Assembly (NCBI GenBank): GCA_002483345.1
Contig: DLHS01000015.1
Coordinates: 344,525-408,524 of the forward strand
DNA: 64,000 bases
Source: Bacteroidetes bacterium UBA7662
GTDB taxonomy: Bacteria > Bacteroidota > Bacteroidia > UBA7662
Direction of reading: 5' to 3'
The notes below the pieces were generated by a model. It worked only from the letters and a program-made list of their open reading frames with translations. It was not told the origin of the DNA and made no database searches. Numbering within the stretch: the first letter of the stretch is position 1; each line of letters opens with the position of its first letter. Made by a program: the position numbers and the translations under genes. Positions 18,460-28,295 of this stretch are shown in pieces.

Positions 18460-18476
18460 TTAGTAGGGTATTGCCG

Positions 18477-20531
18477 TTATCTGATAACCTCTACGGGTCC
18501 TTTGTATTCTTCAAATACATCAGTGTCTTTCTGGATCAGAAGCTGGTAGAAATAGGTACCGCCTTCCAGATCCGCCGGACTCCAGTCATTCTTATAGTCT
18601 GTATTTTCAAATACCATTTGCCCCCATCTGTTGAAGATCTTCAGGTTGCCATTCACATAATACTCCAGGTTTTCGATAGCGAACATATCGTTCACACCGT
18701 CTCCGTTAGGCGTAATAACATTCGAAATTTTAATGTCGCGTGCTTTTACATTGAACTCTATCCAATTCGAATAGGACTTGTATGTTCCGCTGGAATCGAT
18801 TGTGAAAACCCTTGCATGGTATTTACCAGGCAGAATCGGCTTTTCAAATTCAATCGAAGTATCGGTGGTACTTGCATTGCCCTCGGGGTACTGCCAGCCA
18901 ACCGGAAAATCACGCTGTAAATCTTTGTACTGAACATAATAACGCGGCGTTCCCCAACCCTCATAGGGTGACCATTGAATGTTAACAGTCAGGTTATCCT
19001 CTACATCCGGTGGTGTGTTTTCGAGTCTGATTGTTCCCAACTCATTGGACATTGGATTACGAAGCAAATTGGTCAGTCCGAGATTCAGCTTATAATAAAT
19101 ACGACCATCTTTCGGAAGCGTAACCGGCTCATAATCTGTGAATGACAAGATTCCGGGATCGTTTTCTGTATGTTGTACCCGGAGGTAATTGGGGTTATTC
19201 GTATTATCCCGTCGCCAAATAAAATAAGCACTGAACCAGTTAAAATTAAGGGAATCGGGCAACAACCACTGAACCGTACTGGCATTGTTGTTTACGGAGT
19301 CAACCGTTACATTGACGACTTTCATCGGAATATCATATTGAGGACATCCGGTTACAACAAACACACATGTATCAAACTCCGTCATGTACCGCTGGCACTG
19401 GTTGCCATAGGTATCTCCATCGGTTCCCATGCGGGAAACCAGGTAATAGGTGCCATTCATTTCCATTGAACGTCCCAGAGTCAATCGGATAAGTCTTGTT
19501 CTGTTTTCTGCAGTACAGCTGTCAGCTCTTGAGGTAGCGATTGGAATCAGTACTCCGTTCGGGTCGTATAAACGCAGTTCTGATGCATTTGCCGATACGG
19601 TATTACATTCCACAAGTGTATTCAGACGAACCGTTACATCAAGACTTCCGGAGCAGTTACGGGCAATGGTATCTACCTGGTATGAAGGTGTAATATTGCT
19701 ACAGAAACGACCGGTTCCCAGTACCAGCTGAACGTCAAAACTGACACGTCCCACCAGTATCCCTCCCCTGTACTCTGAAACGGTAACTACCATTACGACA
19801 TTCTGGGCCTGTTGGGAGATAAAACTCACGTTACCATTATTACCATTTACGACGGGTGCCCCCCCCACGGTAAGCGCAGGTTGTGTAGGAGAATATCCTC
19901 CCTGATAAGGGCCATTTGTATTGGCTGCTATCAAAGCCGGCGTTAATGCAAATACCAGAGAGTCTCCATCGGGTTCATCGGCATCCAGCAAAACATTCAC
20001 AGGCTCCAGAATACAAAAAGCAGGTACCTGAAAGGTTCTGAAATAAGCTGAGGTATTGTTAATTCCCGGGCTGTTGTTTACCATCGACTCGACGTAAAAA
20101 TTCGGCTGTCCGGTAAGTGTATTGGAGTTGTTTCTGCAGCACAGGTTGTAGGTAAAATACCATGTCTGGCAATTGGCAGCTGCGTTTGGTAAAGTCACAA
20201 TGCCATCATACTCATATTTCTGCACACCATACCGCTGTCCTCCCAGACATCTTGACGGCTCATCCGTACAAGGAGTAGGAATTTCGGCACCTGAACCCGG
20301 AAGCAGTGTCACCTGAATGTTACCTGTTGCGCCACACGTATTGCGATAGCCTACGGTAGCAGTGGTTCCAAGCGTTGTACCACTGCAGTCACGCAGAAGT
20401 GTTAAACGGACGCGATACTGATTTGGCCCTAAACTGACGTAGGTTATATTTCCCCCTGCAACGTGCGTTGCTTCTGTCACTTGCAGCATTCCAAAAAATG
20501 CTATCAGAAAAATTAATATACGCTTGCTCAT
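18477..20531 (-). CDS. Large secreted protein with T9SS type B (CHU_C) sorting domain
   Basis: A 684-residue exported protein. The ATG at 20531 gives a good signal peptide (KRILIFLIAFFGMLQVTEA); a GTG 30 bases upstream does not improve it. The N-terminal region opens with THVAGGNITYVSLGPNQYRV, common in Bacteroidetes surface proteins, and is Cys- and Asn-rich. A middle section looks like fibronectin-type beta domains. The last 80 residues are the gliding-motility-associated C-terminal domain: ITPNGDGVNDMF, IFNRWGQMVFE, W.P.DLEGGTYFY, ending in GPVEVIR. This domain directs export through the type IX secretion system. No enzymatic motif is seen; adhesion or structure is plausible. Confidence 0.9.
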   Translation of the reverse strand: MSKRILIFLIAFFGMLQVTEATHVAGGNITYVSLGPNQYRVRLTLLRDCSGTTLGTTATVGYRNTCGATGNIQVTLLPGSGAEIPTPCTDEPSRCLGGQRYGVQKYEYDGIVTLPNAAANCQTWYFTYNLCCRNNSNTLTGQPNFYVESMVNNSPGINNTSAYFRTFQVPAFCILEPVNVLLDADEPDGDSLVFALTPALIAANTNGPYQGGYSPTQPALTVGGAPVVNGNNGNVSFISQQAQNVVMVVTVSEYRGGILVGRVSFDVQLVLGTGRFCSNITPSYQVDTIARNCSGSLDVTVRLNTLVECNTVSANASELRLYDPNGVLIPIATSRADSCTAENRTRLIRLTLGRSMEMNGTYYLVSRMGTDGDTYGNQCQRYMTEFDTCVFVVTGCPQYDIPMKVVNVTVDSVNNNASTVQWLLPDSLNFNWFSAYFIWRRDNTNNPNYLRVQHTENDPGILSFTDYEPVTLPKDGRIYYKLNLGLTNLLRNPMSNELGTIRLENTPPDVEDNLTVNIQWSPYEGWGTPRYYVQYKDLQRDFPVGWQYPEGNASTTDTSIEFEKPILPGKYHARVFTIDSSGTYKSYSNWIEFNVKARDIKISNVITPNGDGVNDMFAIENLEYYVNGNLKIFNRWGQMVFENTDYKNDWSPADLEGGTYFYQLLIQKDTDVFEEYKGPVEVIR

Positions 20532-20621
20532 CAAAATTTTACTTTGACGAAAGATAGACACTGATTAATTAAAGTAAAATTAAAAGACTGAATAGTAGCA
20601 AAAGTTCAAAAAATCAGTCTT

Positions 20622-21101
20622 TCAATAGACAATCTTTGAAACTGAGATTTGCCAATGTTCGAAAACCTCCAAAGCTTCGGGAAGCGGGAGCTGTTGAATC
20701 TGAATGGATCGTTCAGTGAGCGGTTTAGCAACCTCGTCGTAAATTTCTTTATCACTAAAACCAATTGCGGCAGCCTGTTCTCTTGAATTGGCAAAATAAA
20801 TAGCATCAACCCTGGCCCAATACGCAGCAGACAGACACATGGGACAAGGCTCACAACTGCTGTACAGGATACAACCCGACAAATCGAATGTTTTAAGCTT
20901 AGCGGAGGCTTTTCGGATGGCCACAACTTCGGCATGTGCTGTAGGATCATTGAGGCTGGTTACCAGGTTGCTTCCACTGGCTATCAACTTTCCATCTTTC
21001 ACCACAACGGCACCGAAAGGCCCTCCCTTCGCTTTACTTACATTTTCTGCAGACAAACGAACTGCGCGCTTCAGAAAATGGAGATGGTCATAGCCACTCA
21101 C
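20622..21101 (-). CDS. guaD: Guanine deaminase-like zinc deaminase
   Basis: A 159-residue cytidine-deaminase-fold enzyme. Zinc ligands and the catalytic acid are present: His56 and Glu58 in HAE, and Cys86 and Cys89 in PCPMC. The C-terminal extension with IYDEVAKPLTER matches bacterial GuaD, which converts guanine to xanthine, better than TadA or riboflavin deaminases. The start is a GTG only one base after the stop of the upstream T9SS cargo gene, so the two are probably co-transcribed even though their functions look unrelated. A TadA assignment is less likely but not excluded. Confidence 0.85.
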   Translation of the reverse strand: MSGYDHLHFLKRAVRLSAENVSKAKGGPFGAVVVKDGKLIASGSNLVTSLNDPTAHAEVVAIRKASAKLKTFDLSGCILYSSCEPCPMCLSAAYWARVDAIYFANSREQAAAIGFSDKEIYDEVAKPLTERSIQIQQLPLPEALEVFEHWQISVSKIVY

Positions 21102-21102
21102 T

Positions 21103-22968
21103 TTACTTCACAATTTCTACCGGTCCTTCAATCCTTGCCTTATCAATCACTTCAACGATGCAGAAATAGGTGCCTCCTTCCAGTGCGGCAGGTGACCAGT
21201 CATTTTTATAATCTGCCGATTCGAAGACCTTTTGTCCCCAGCGATTAAAAAGTGAGACCTTTGAATTGGGATAGAAGTCAAGTCCTTTGATATAGAGTTC
21301 GTCATTGACCCCGTCGCCATTTGGTGTTGAAACATTGATTATTTCTACTTCACGCTGTTCCTGCGTATAAAGAAGATAGTTGGAAGCAGAAATCCTTTCA
21401 TCTGTAGCATTAGATGCTTCTACCTTCAACAAATAACTTTTCGGCATGCGTTGTTTTTCATGCACATAAAAAGTGTCACTGGTCGTAGCAATCAACTGCC
21501 AGAGCGTATCTGTTGCAAAAGATTCATAAACGCGGTATACAGGGTTTGGCCAAACGAGATAAGGATTCCACTCTATCCGTGCTGACCCTCTCATACCATT
21601 AAACAATACGCCGTCAGGGTTACCCAGTTTCATGTGAGTAACAGAATCACTCGGCGGTCCAAGTTCGTAGTAATAAAGCTTCAGATTCACCCGCCAGTCT
21701 CTTCGCTCGTAAGAGGGGTCGTAGTTTTTAATGGTAAAGCTGGTGTCATTGACATTGGTTATTTCACCCAAGGCAAACCAGTTTGACCCTCCCAGGCTAT
21801 CATTTACGGAAACAACATAACGTTCAAAAAAATCAGTATCAAGGGTATCAGGATATTTCCAGCTGACATTTATTAATTCATTATCTATGACACTTACATT
21901 AGTCATTATCAGCGGGTCGTTGTACTTATAACATTCTTTGACCAGAACCAGCACAGTATCGAACGGATTTCTGAAAGACAAACAGTTTCCTATAGTATTC
22001 CCATCATAGCCTATCCTTTGAACAAGCTTATATTCTTCTTCGTAAATAAACGGACTGGTGATTTGGAAATGAAGGCTATCGGTATAGTTATCGACACAGG
22101 AGTAGCTGACCTTCTCAATCTGTACTAATCTTCCGAAATTATCATAGAGCCTGAAATCTGTACCGTTGCTGTCTACTGTGTTACAAAAAACGGCTGTATT
22201 GAGTTTCAATGAAAAATTTTTATCATAACACAAAGCCTCTAATACCGGGTAGTCCTGCCTGGCTGTATCAGCAGTAAGTACTTTGATGGTATCAATACTT
22301 CCCTCACAAAAACCCTGCGGGGTAAAACGCCATGTTTCCTGATTGGTGCTAAAGGAGACTGCATTGCGATTGTTTACAACCGCCGCTACCGTTCCGGTGA
22401 TATTGTGTAATCCATGGATGGAATTACCGCCCTGCCAGGAAGTACAGGTTGGTTTTGAGAGCAGGTGGTTGTCTATAAGGTTAGTCGTTTCATACAAAAT
22501 AACCTGGAACGTACCTATGGAAGAGGTGCATTGAAACAGTCCGATATCAAGAAAAGTCACCACCAGCTGGCGGCAGGGAGACACTCCTCGTGTTTCGTAA
22601 TAAACGTTGGTACTCGAATTCAAAGAAGGGTACCAGTCTTCGAAGGGAGCCATGATACAGTTTTTACAATAGCTGGCAGATGCGCTGGGAATGGTTGCCC
22701 CCACCTGCCAGGAGCCGGGTTGTCCCGGACTGAAGCTTACCCAGCCATTTGATCCAATATAAAACTCGGTATAAACATTGCCGTAGAAGCAAAAATCAAA
22801 TCCTATTGGAAAGGGACCATATACAGCATCATCAATCATATTTGTAACTGGTACCCCTGCAGAAGATGCCATGGCGAAAGGTAACTGAGTAACTGTATAA
22901 TTCTGTGCAGAAGCACCCAGTGCCCCAAATACCAATCCTAAGACAATTGTCCAACTTTTAAAAGTCAT
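21103..22968 (-). CDS. Secreted protein with T9SS type B sorting domain
   Basis: A 621-residue exported protein with a standard signal peptide (TIVLGLVFGALGASAQ). The N-terminal domain (YGPFPIGFDFCFYGNVYTEFYIGSNGW) is a beta-rich module frequent in Bacteroidetes secreted proteins. The C-terminal domain resembles that of the cargo protein at 18.5-20.5 kb: STPNGDGVNDELY, LFNRWGQKVFE, DWSPAALEGGTYF, ending in GPVEIVK. Both proteins also share a central DFRLYD/ELRLYD element and fibronectin-like repeats, so they are likely paralogues. No catalytic motif is seen. A TAnnTTTG element lies 23 bases upstream. Confidence 0.9.
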   Translation of the reverse strand: MTFKSWTIVLGLVFGALGASAQNYTVTQLPFAMASSAGVPVTNMIDDAVYGPFPIGFDFCFYGNVYTEFYIGSNGWVSFSPGQPGSWQVGATIPSASASYCKNCIMAPFEDWYPSLNSSTNVYYETRGVSPCRQLVVTFLDIGLFQCTSSIGTFQVILYETTNLIDNHLLSKPTCTSWQGGNSIHGLHNITGTVAAVVNNRNAVSFSTNQETWRFTPQGFCEGSIDTIKVLTADTARQDYPVLEALCYDKNFSLKLNTAVFCNTVDSNGTDFRLYDNFGRLVQIEKVSYSCVDNYTDSLHFQITSPFIYEEEYKLVQRIGYDGNTIGNCLSFRNPFDTVLVLVKECYKYNDPLIMTNVSVIDNELINVSWKYPDTLDTDFFERYVVSVNDSLGGSNWFALGEITNVNDTSFTIKNYDPSYERRDWRVNLKLYYYELGPPSDSVTHMKLGNPDGVLFNGMRGSARIEWNPYLVWPNPVYRVYESFATDTLWQLIATTSDTFYVHEKQRMPKSYLLKVEASNATDERISASNYLLYTQEQREVEIINVSTPNGDGVNDELYIKGLDFYPNSKVSLFNRWGQKVFESADYKNDWSPAALEGGTYFCIVEVIDKARIEGPVEIVK

Positions 22969-22990
22969 AATTACGTAATACTAGTATTGA

Positions 22991-22998
22991 CAAATATA
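22991..22998 (-). promoter_or_regulatory. -7 element for the T9SS cargo gene
   Basis: On the minus strand TATATTTG, matching TAnnTTTG, 22 bases before the ATG at 22968. No clear TTG at -33. Confidence 0.45.
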
Positions 22999-23106
22999 AT
23001 CAATGGCGGCTCTTTTAAAAGTAGTGCATATTAAAAACAACTTAATAATTACACCTATCAGAAATGAATATGCGAAGCAATCCGCCGGAAGAAAGGTATT
23101 TTCAAG

Positions 23107-23114
23107 TAATTTTG
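23107..23114 (+). promoter_or_regulatory. -7 element immediately before lepA
   Basis: TAATTTTG matches TAnnTTTG and ends 8 bases before the lepA ATG, predicting a 5' leader of only a few bases. It also argues against the longer reading of lepA from 23003. Confidence 0.5.
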
Positions 23115-23122
23115 CGACTCGC

Positions 23123-24910
23123 ATGAAAAACATCCGCAATTTTTGCATTATCGCTCACATCGACCACGGGAAAAGTACGCTGGCAGACAGGTTGTTACAG
23201 GTTACCAAAACTGTTGACGACCGCAATCTGCAAGCCCAGACCCTTGACGACATGGATCTGGAAAGGGAAAGAGGCATCACCATCAAGAGCCATGCTATTC
23301 AAATGAACTACCTCAGCAGGGATGAAAAATATACCCTCAACCTGATTGACACCCCAGGTCATGTTGATTTTTCCTATGAGGTTTCCCGTGCCATAGCCTC
23401 CTGTGAGGGGGCCTTACTGATAGTGGATGCTTCCCAGGGTATACAGGCACAGACTATATCCAATCTTTATCTCGCACTGGACCATGATCTTAAAATTATT
23501 CCCGTACTCAATAAAATGGATCTGCCGGGTGCCAATCCCGAAGAAGTAAAAGATCAGATTGTAGACCTGATTGGTTGTGACCGGGATGAAATTATCCCTG
23601 CCAGTGGAAAAACAGGCCTGGGTGTTGATGCCATTCTGGAAGCCATTATCGACAGGATACCTGCCCCGGTAGGTGATCCTGAAGCTCCCCTGCAAGCGTT
23701 GATTTTTGATTCGGTTTACAACAACTACAGAGGCATTATCGCCTATTTCAAGGTTTCCAATGGTGTTATCCGGAGTGGCGACCGGGTAAAATTCTTCAAC
23801 ACCGGAAAGGAGTATTTTGCAGATGAAATAGGTATCCTCAAAATGAAAGGCGAGCCTCGGGATGAGGTCAGAACCGGTGATGTGGGCTACATCATTTCAG
23901 GGATAAAGTTTGCCAAGGAGGTTAAGGTTGGTGATACCATCACCAATGTTGAAAACCCTTGTGAAACAGCCATTCAGGGTTTTGAAGAGGTGAAGCCAAT
24001 GGTATTTGCAGGTATCTACCCTGTTGATACAGAAGACTATGAAGAACTCCGGGACTCTATGGAGAAGCTGCAACTGAACGATGCTTCTTTGGTTTTCGAA
24101 CCGGAATCGTCGGCAGCGCTCGGTTTTGGTTTCCGTTGCGGTTTCCTCGGCATGTTGCACATGGAAATTATCCAGGAGAGACTGGAGCGTGAATTTGACA
24201 TGACGGTCATTACAACCGTCCCAAACGTTTCCTACTACTGTTATACTACCAAAGGAGAGAAAATCATAGTCAATAACCCCTCTGATTTACCCGATCCAAG
24301 CAGGATTGACTCCATTGAAGAGCCTTATATCAATGCGCAGGTCATCACAAAATCGGAGTACATCGGAGTGATAATGGACTTATGCATGACCAAAAGGGGA
24401 ATATTGAAGAATCAGATTTACCTGACAACTGACCGGGTAGAGCTTGTTTTTGAAATGCCTCTCGGAGAAATTGTATTTGACTTTTACGATAAGCTGAAAT
24501 CTATTTCCCGCGGCTATGCCTCCTTTGATTACCATACCATCGGATACCGGGAATCGAGGTTAGTGCGCATGGATATCCGGTTAAATTCCGATCCGGTAGA
24601 TGCCCTTTCATCCCTTATTCATGCTGACAAAGCCTATGACCTGGGAAGAAGGATGTGTGAAAAATTACGCGAATTATTGCCACGGCAACAATTTGAAATT
24701 GCTATTCAGGCTTCAATTGGAGCTAAAATTATCGCCCGTGAAACCATCAAGGCCATGCGCAAGGATGTAACGGCTAAATGTTATGGTGGTGACATCTCCC
24801 GGAAACGAAAGCTGCTGGAAAAACAGAAAAAAGGTAAAAAACGCATGCGTCAGATAGGGAATGTTGAAGTTCCTCAAAATGCTTTCCTGGCAGTACTTAA
24901 GTTAGACTGA
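23123..24910 (+). CDS. lepA: Elongation factor 4 (LepA)
   Basis: A 595-residue ribosome-associated GTPase that back-translocates or remodels ribosomes and supports translation under ionic stress. The ATG at 23123 gives the canonical MKNIRNFCIIAHIDHGKST start, with G1 AHIDHGKST, G3 DTPGHVDF and G4 NKMD. The C-terminal LepA-specific domain ends in QNAFLAVLK. Length is exactly typical. A longer frame from 23003 would add 40 residues without homology. It leads a run of plus-strand genes, with folD 2 bases downstream. Confidence 0.97.
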   Translation: MKNIRNFCIIAHIDHGKSTLADRLLQVTKTVDDRNLQAQTLDDMDLERERGITIKSHAIQMNYLSRDEKYTLNLIDTPGHVDFSYEVSRAIASCEGALLIVDASQGIQAQTISNLYLALDHDLKIIPVLNKMDLPGANPEEVKDQIVDLIGCDRDEIIPASGKTGLGVDAILEAIIDRIPAPVGDPEAPLQALIFDSVYNNYRGIIAYFKVSNGVIRSGDRVKFFNTGKEYFADEIGILKMKGEPRDEVRTGDVGYIISGIKFAKEVKVGDTITNVENPCETAIQGFEEVKPMVFAGIYPVDTEDYEELRDSMEKLQLNDASLVFEPESSAALGFGFRCGFLGMLHMEIIQERLEREFDMTVITTVPNVSYYCYTTKGEKIIVNNPSDLPDPSRIDSIEEPYINAQVITKSEYIGVIMDLCMTKRGILKNQIYLTTDRVELVFEMPLGEIVFDFYDKLKSISRGYASFDYHTIGYRESRLVRMDIRLNSDPVDALSSLIHADKAYDLGRRMCEKLRELLPRQQFEIAIQASIGAKIIARETIKAMRKDVTAKCYGGDISRKRKLLEKQKKGKKRMRQIGNVEVPQNAFLAVLKLD

Positions 24911-24912
24911 AC

Positions 24913-25794
24913 ATGATGATTATAGACGGTAAAAAAACAGCAGCTACCATCAAGGAAGAAATCCGGCTCGAAGTGGTCTCCATGCTTGAAAATGGACTTA
25001 AGAAGCCGCATCTGGCAGCGATACTGGTTGGACATGACGGTGGCAGCGAAAGTTATGTGGCTCACAAAATCAACGATTGTGCAGAGGTTGGGTTTACCTC
25101 TACCCTGTTACGTTTTGAAGAGAATGTTACTGAAAAAACATTGCTTGATGCCGTAAATCAATTGAACCAGGATGCCGATGTGGATGGTTTTATTGTCCAG
25201 TTACCGCTTCCGGGGCATATTTCTGTTGATCGAGTCATTGAATCCATATCTCCCGAAAAGGATGTTGATGGCTTTCATGCTGTAAATGTCGGCCGTATGG
25301 CATTGGGCCTCCCCTGCTATTTACCTGCCACTCCCCATGGGGTTATTCAGTTGCTTGGACGACATCAGCTTAAAACGACCGGAAAACATTGTGTGATTGT
25401 TGGTCGCAGCAATATTGTGGGTTCTCCATTAAGTATTCTACTGGCCCGTAATGCAGAGCCCGGTAACTGTACCGTCACACTTTGCCACAGCCGTACCCCG
25501 GATCTGGCTTATCATACCCGACAGGCAGACATCCTGATTGCAGCCCTTGGAAAGCCTCATTTCATCACGGCCGACATGGTAAAACCAGGAGCAGTTGTGA
25601 TAGACGTTGGTACATCCAGGGTAGAAGATGCCAGCAAAAAATCCGGATTCCGCTTAAGCGGAGACGTGGCTTATGACGAAGTTGCACCTATCACTTCAGC
25701 CATCACGCCAGTTCCAGGTGGTGTTGGCCCCATGACCCGGGCTATGCTGCTGGTAAATACCCTCAAGGCAGCAAAAAGAGAAATCTATGGCTGA
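24913..25794 (+). CDS. folD: Bifunctional methylenetetrahydrofolate dehydrogenase/cyclohydrolase FolD
   Basis: A 293-residue enzyme interconverting 5,10-methylene-, methenyl- and 10-formyl-tetrahydrofolate, feeding purine and formyl-Met synthesis. Family signatures are GGSESYVAHK (catalytic Lys region), DVDGF, and the dinucleotide site VGRSNIVGSPL, followed by TPVPGGVGPMT near the C-terminus. Two adjacent ATG codons (24913, 24916) could start it. It overlaps queE by 8 bases. Confidence 0.97.
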   Translation: MMIIDGKKTAATIKEEIRLEVVSMLENGLKKPHLAAILVGHDGGSESYVAHKINDCAEVGFTSTLLRFEENVTEKTLLDAVNQLNQDADVDGFIVQLPLPGHISVDRVIESISPEKDVDGFHAVNVGRMALGLPCYLPATPHGVIQLLGRHQLKTTGKHCVIVGRSNIVGSPLSILLARNAEPGNCTVTLCHSRTPDLAYHTRQADILIAALGKPHFITADMVKPGAVVIDVGTSRVEDASKKSGFRLSGDVAYDEVAPITSAITPVPGGVGPMTRAMLLVNTLKAAKREIYG

Positions 25795-26389
25795 CAAGCT
25801 CCCGGTTATGGAATCTTTCTACACCATCCAGGGAGAAGGAAAAAACACGGGGAAGGCTGCCTATTTCATTCGTCTGGGTGGATGTGATGTAGGCTGCACC
25901 TGGTGTGATGTAAAAGAATCCTGGCCTGCCGAAGCCCACCCACAGCTTAGCATCGAAACCCTTGTCGAGATGGCAACTGCCGAAAAAGCCAGAAACATCG
26001 TAATTACAGGCGGAGAGCCCCTGATGTATGATTTAACAGCATTGTGTGCCGCCCTTAAAGCTGCGGGCTTTTACCTGATGCTCGAAACAAGCGGTGCCTA
26101 TCCATTGAGTGGACAATTTGACTGGATATGTGTATCACCCAAAAAATTCAAAGCACCCCTGGAATCTGTCCTGGCGCAGGCCGATGAGCTGAAGGTAATT
26201 GTATATAACAAGCATGATCTGGGCTGGGGTCCCTCCTTTTCAAGCCATCTTAAAGCAGATTGCCTGAAATTGTTACAGCCCGAATGGGGTAAACAAAAGG
26301 AAATGCTCCCATTTATCGTTGATTTTGTAAAGGAAATGCCGGAATGGCAGATATCTTTACAAACGCATAAATACATGCAAATACCCTGA
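25787..26389 (+). CDS. queE: 7-carboxy-7-deazaguanine synthase QueE
   Basis: A 200-residue radical-SAM enzyme of queuosine and deazapurine synthesis, converting 6-carboxytetrahydropterin to 7-carboxy-7-deazaguanine. The N-terminal FYTIQGEG motif and the iron-sulfur triad CDVGCTWC are visible, followed by ITGGEPLMY. The length is typical of the short QueE clade. Overlap with folD suggests co-expression. Other queuosine genes (queC, queD, queF) are not in this window. Confidence 0.95.
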   Translation: MADKLPVMESFYTIQGEGKNTGKAAYFIRLGGCDVGCTWCDVKESWPAEAHPQLSIETLVEMATAEKARNIVITGGEPLMYDLTALCAALKAAGFYLMLETSGAYPLSGQFDWICVSPKKFKAPLESVLAQADELKVIVYNKHDLGWGPSFSSHLKADCLKLLQPEWGKQKEMLPFIVDFVKEMPEWQISLQTHKYMQIP

Positions 26390-26399
26390 ATGGTCTGAA

Positions 26400-28295
26400 G
26401 TGATTAAGCGAATCTGTCTTCTGATACTTGGAATATTACTATCCGGCGCGGTAAGCGTATGGGCTCAGTATAAACCGTCTCCGAAGGCTGCTAAACAATA
26501 TAATGAAGCCTTACGGGATGTAAACAGCGGGAAGGATGAAGAAGCTGCCCGAAAGCTTAAAAAAATTATCAAAAAGAATCCCGCTTACGATAAAGCACTG
26601 CTAACCCTGGCCGATATACTGGTTATGCAGAAAAAAAGCGAAGAGGCTATCCTTTATTATCAACAACTGACCCTGGCAGCACCGGATTTTTCATTCAAGC
26701 CCTGGTATGTTCTTGGTAAGAAATACCTTGAAAAGGCAGATTATTCAAGCGGAAGTAAGTACTTCCAACAGGTTCTCCAGTTCAAAAATGCACCCAAAAA
26801 CGCGCTGCTGGACGCAGAACTTTACCTGTCGCAATGTGTATTTGCCCTCAACGCTTTGAAAAACCCTGTTGATTATCATCCTTTTAATTTTGGAGACAGT
26901 ATTAACAGTGAAGTAGATGAATACCTACCCAGCTTAACAGCCGATGATGAGGTGCTCATCTTCACCCGGAGAACTTCACAAAGTGAAGATTTCTACTTCA
27001 GCGTAAGACAGGCAGACACCTTCAGAATTGCCGAACCTATGCCAAAACCGCTTAATTCGGTTCAAAATGAGGGCGCACACTGTCTGTCTGCCGATGGAAA
27101 TACCATGTTTTTTACAGCCTGTTACCGGAACGATTCTTATGGTGGCTGCGACCTCTACTTCAGCAAACGTACCTTTGAAGGCTGGGACAGGCCAACCAAT
27201 CTGGGCTCCACCATAAACACCGAACATTGGGAAAGTCAACCCAGCATTTCCTATGATGGCAAAACACTGTATTTCATCTCCAACAGACCAGGAGGATTCG
27301 GCGGCAGCGATATCTGGTACAGTCAGTTGAAAGAAGACGGAGGCTGGGGCATCCCTGAAAATCTGGGAGAGCTGGTCAATACCAGAAAAGACGACATATC
27401 TCCTTTTGTACATCCGGATGACCAGACACTTTATTTTGCTTCAGAAGGTTTGCCAGGTATGGGAAAACTTGACATTTATCTTTCCAAAAGAGAAAAAAAC
27501 GGAGAATGGGGAAAACCGCAGAACCTTGGCTACCCCATTAACACTGAGAGAGATGAAAGCAGTCTTTTTGTAAATCTGGCGGGTACCCTGGCCCTTTTCT
27601 CTTCTCAGGCCCGTGATTCAAGAGGTGCGAATGATCTTTACTATTTTGAATTACCTCCTGCCCTCCGCCCTGAAAAGGTTATTTATGTTAAAGGGATTGT
27701 CAAGGATAAAGACAGTGGACGACCACTTGCCAGTCAGGTGGAAGTTGTTGATTTGAATTCCGGGGAGGTTGTTCACAATGTGGAGACCTTTTATAACGAC
27801 GGGCGCTTTATTGTGAGCCTCCCTGCCGGTAACAGCTTTGCCTTCAACGTAAACAGACAGGGCTACCTGCTCTTCTCAGAAAACTTTACGATTGACAGTA
27901 ACCGGGCTGCTTCTGAAGTTTATAATATAAGTCTGGAACGAATCAAAGTGGGTGGAGAAGTGGTCTTGAAGAATATTTTCTATCAAAGCAACTCCTTCGC
28001 ACTTGAAGACAGATCAGAAACCGAATTGCGTAAACTGGCCGTTTTTCTGCAAAAGAACCCAAGTCTTGTCATTGAGATACAGGGCCATACGGATAATGTT
28101 GGCACGAAAGCCTATAACAAGGAATTGAGCTCAAACCGTGCCAAAACGGTATATAACCGGCTAATGGAGCTTGGAGTAATCAGCCAGCAAATTGTTTACA
28201 TGGGTTATGGAGATAGTCAACCCATAGCTGACAATGACTCGGAATCTGGTCGTGCCTCGAACAGAAGAACTCAGTTCAGGGTATTAAAGCTCTGA
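26400..28295 (+). CDS. porE: PorE-like T9SS-associated OmpA-family protein
   Basis: A 631-residue exported protein with the domain order described for Porphyromonas gingivalis PorE: signal peptide (ending SVWAQ), TPR repeats (about 30-150), a WD40/PD40-type beta-propeller (about 160-420, repeated GN.MFFTA, TLYFISNRPGGFGGSDIWY, TLYFASEG), a carboxypeptidase-regulatory-like beta-sandwich (about 428-515, GIVKDKDSGRPLA) and a C-terminal OmpA peptidoglycan-binding domain (about 525-631, IQGHTDNVG ... NRRTQFRV). Unlike a lipoprotein it lacks a lipobox Cys. PorE anchors the T9SS periplasmic ring to peptidoglycan. The GTG start at 26400 lies 10 bases after queE. Related OmpA/TPR proteins also occur outside T9SS, so the symbol is tentative. 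Confidence 0.78.
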   Translation: MIKRICLLILGILLSGAVSVWAQYKPSPKAAKQYNEALRDVNSGKDEEAARKLKKIIKKNPAYDKALLTLADILVMQKKSEEAILYYQQLTLAAPDFSFKPWYVLGKKYLEKADYSSGSKYFQQVLQFKNAPKNALLDAELYLSQCVFALNALKNPVDYHPFNFGDSINSEVDEYLPSLTADDEVLIFTRRTSQSEDFYFSVRQADTFRIAEPMPKPLNSVQNEGAHCLSADGNTMFFTACYRNDSYGGCDLYFSKRTFEGWDRPTNLGSTINTEHWESQPSISYDGKTLYFISNRPGGFGGSDIWYSQLKEDGGWGIPENLGELVNTRKDDISPFVHPDDQTLYFASEGLPGMGKLDIYLSKREKNGEWGKPQNLGYPINTERDESSLFVNLAGTLALFSSQARDSRGANDLYYFELPPALRPEKVIYVKGIVKDKDSGRPLASQVEVVDLNSGEVVHNVETFYNDGRFIVSLPAGNSFAFNVNRQGYLLFSENFTIDSNRAASEVYNISLERIKVGGEVVLKNIFYQSNSFALEDRSETELRKLAVFLQKNPSLVIEIQGHTDNVGTKAYNKELSSNRAKTVYNRLMELGVISQQIVYMGYGDSQPIADNDSESGRASNRRTQFRVLKL

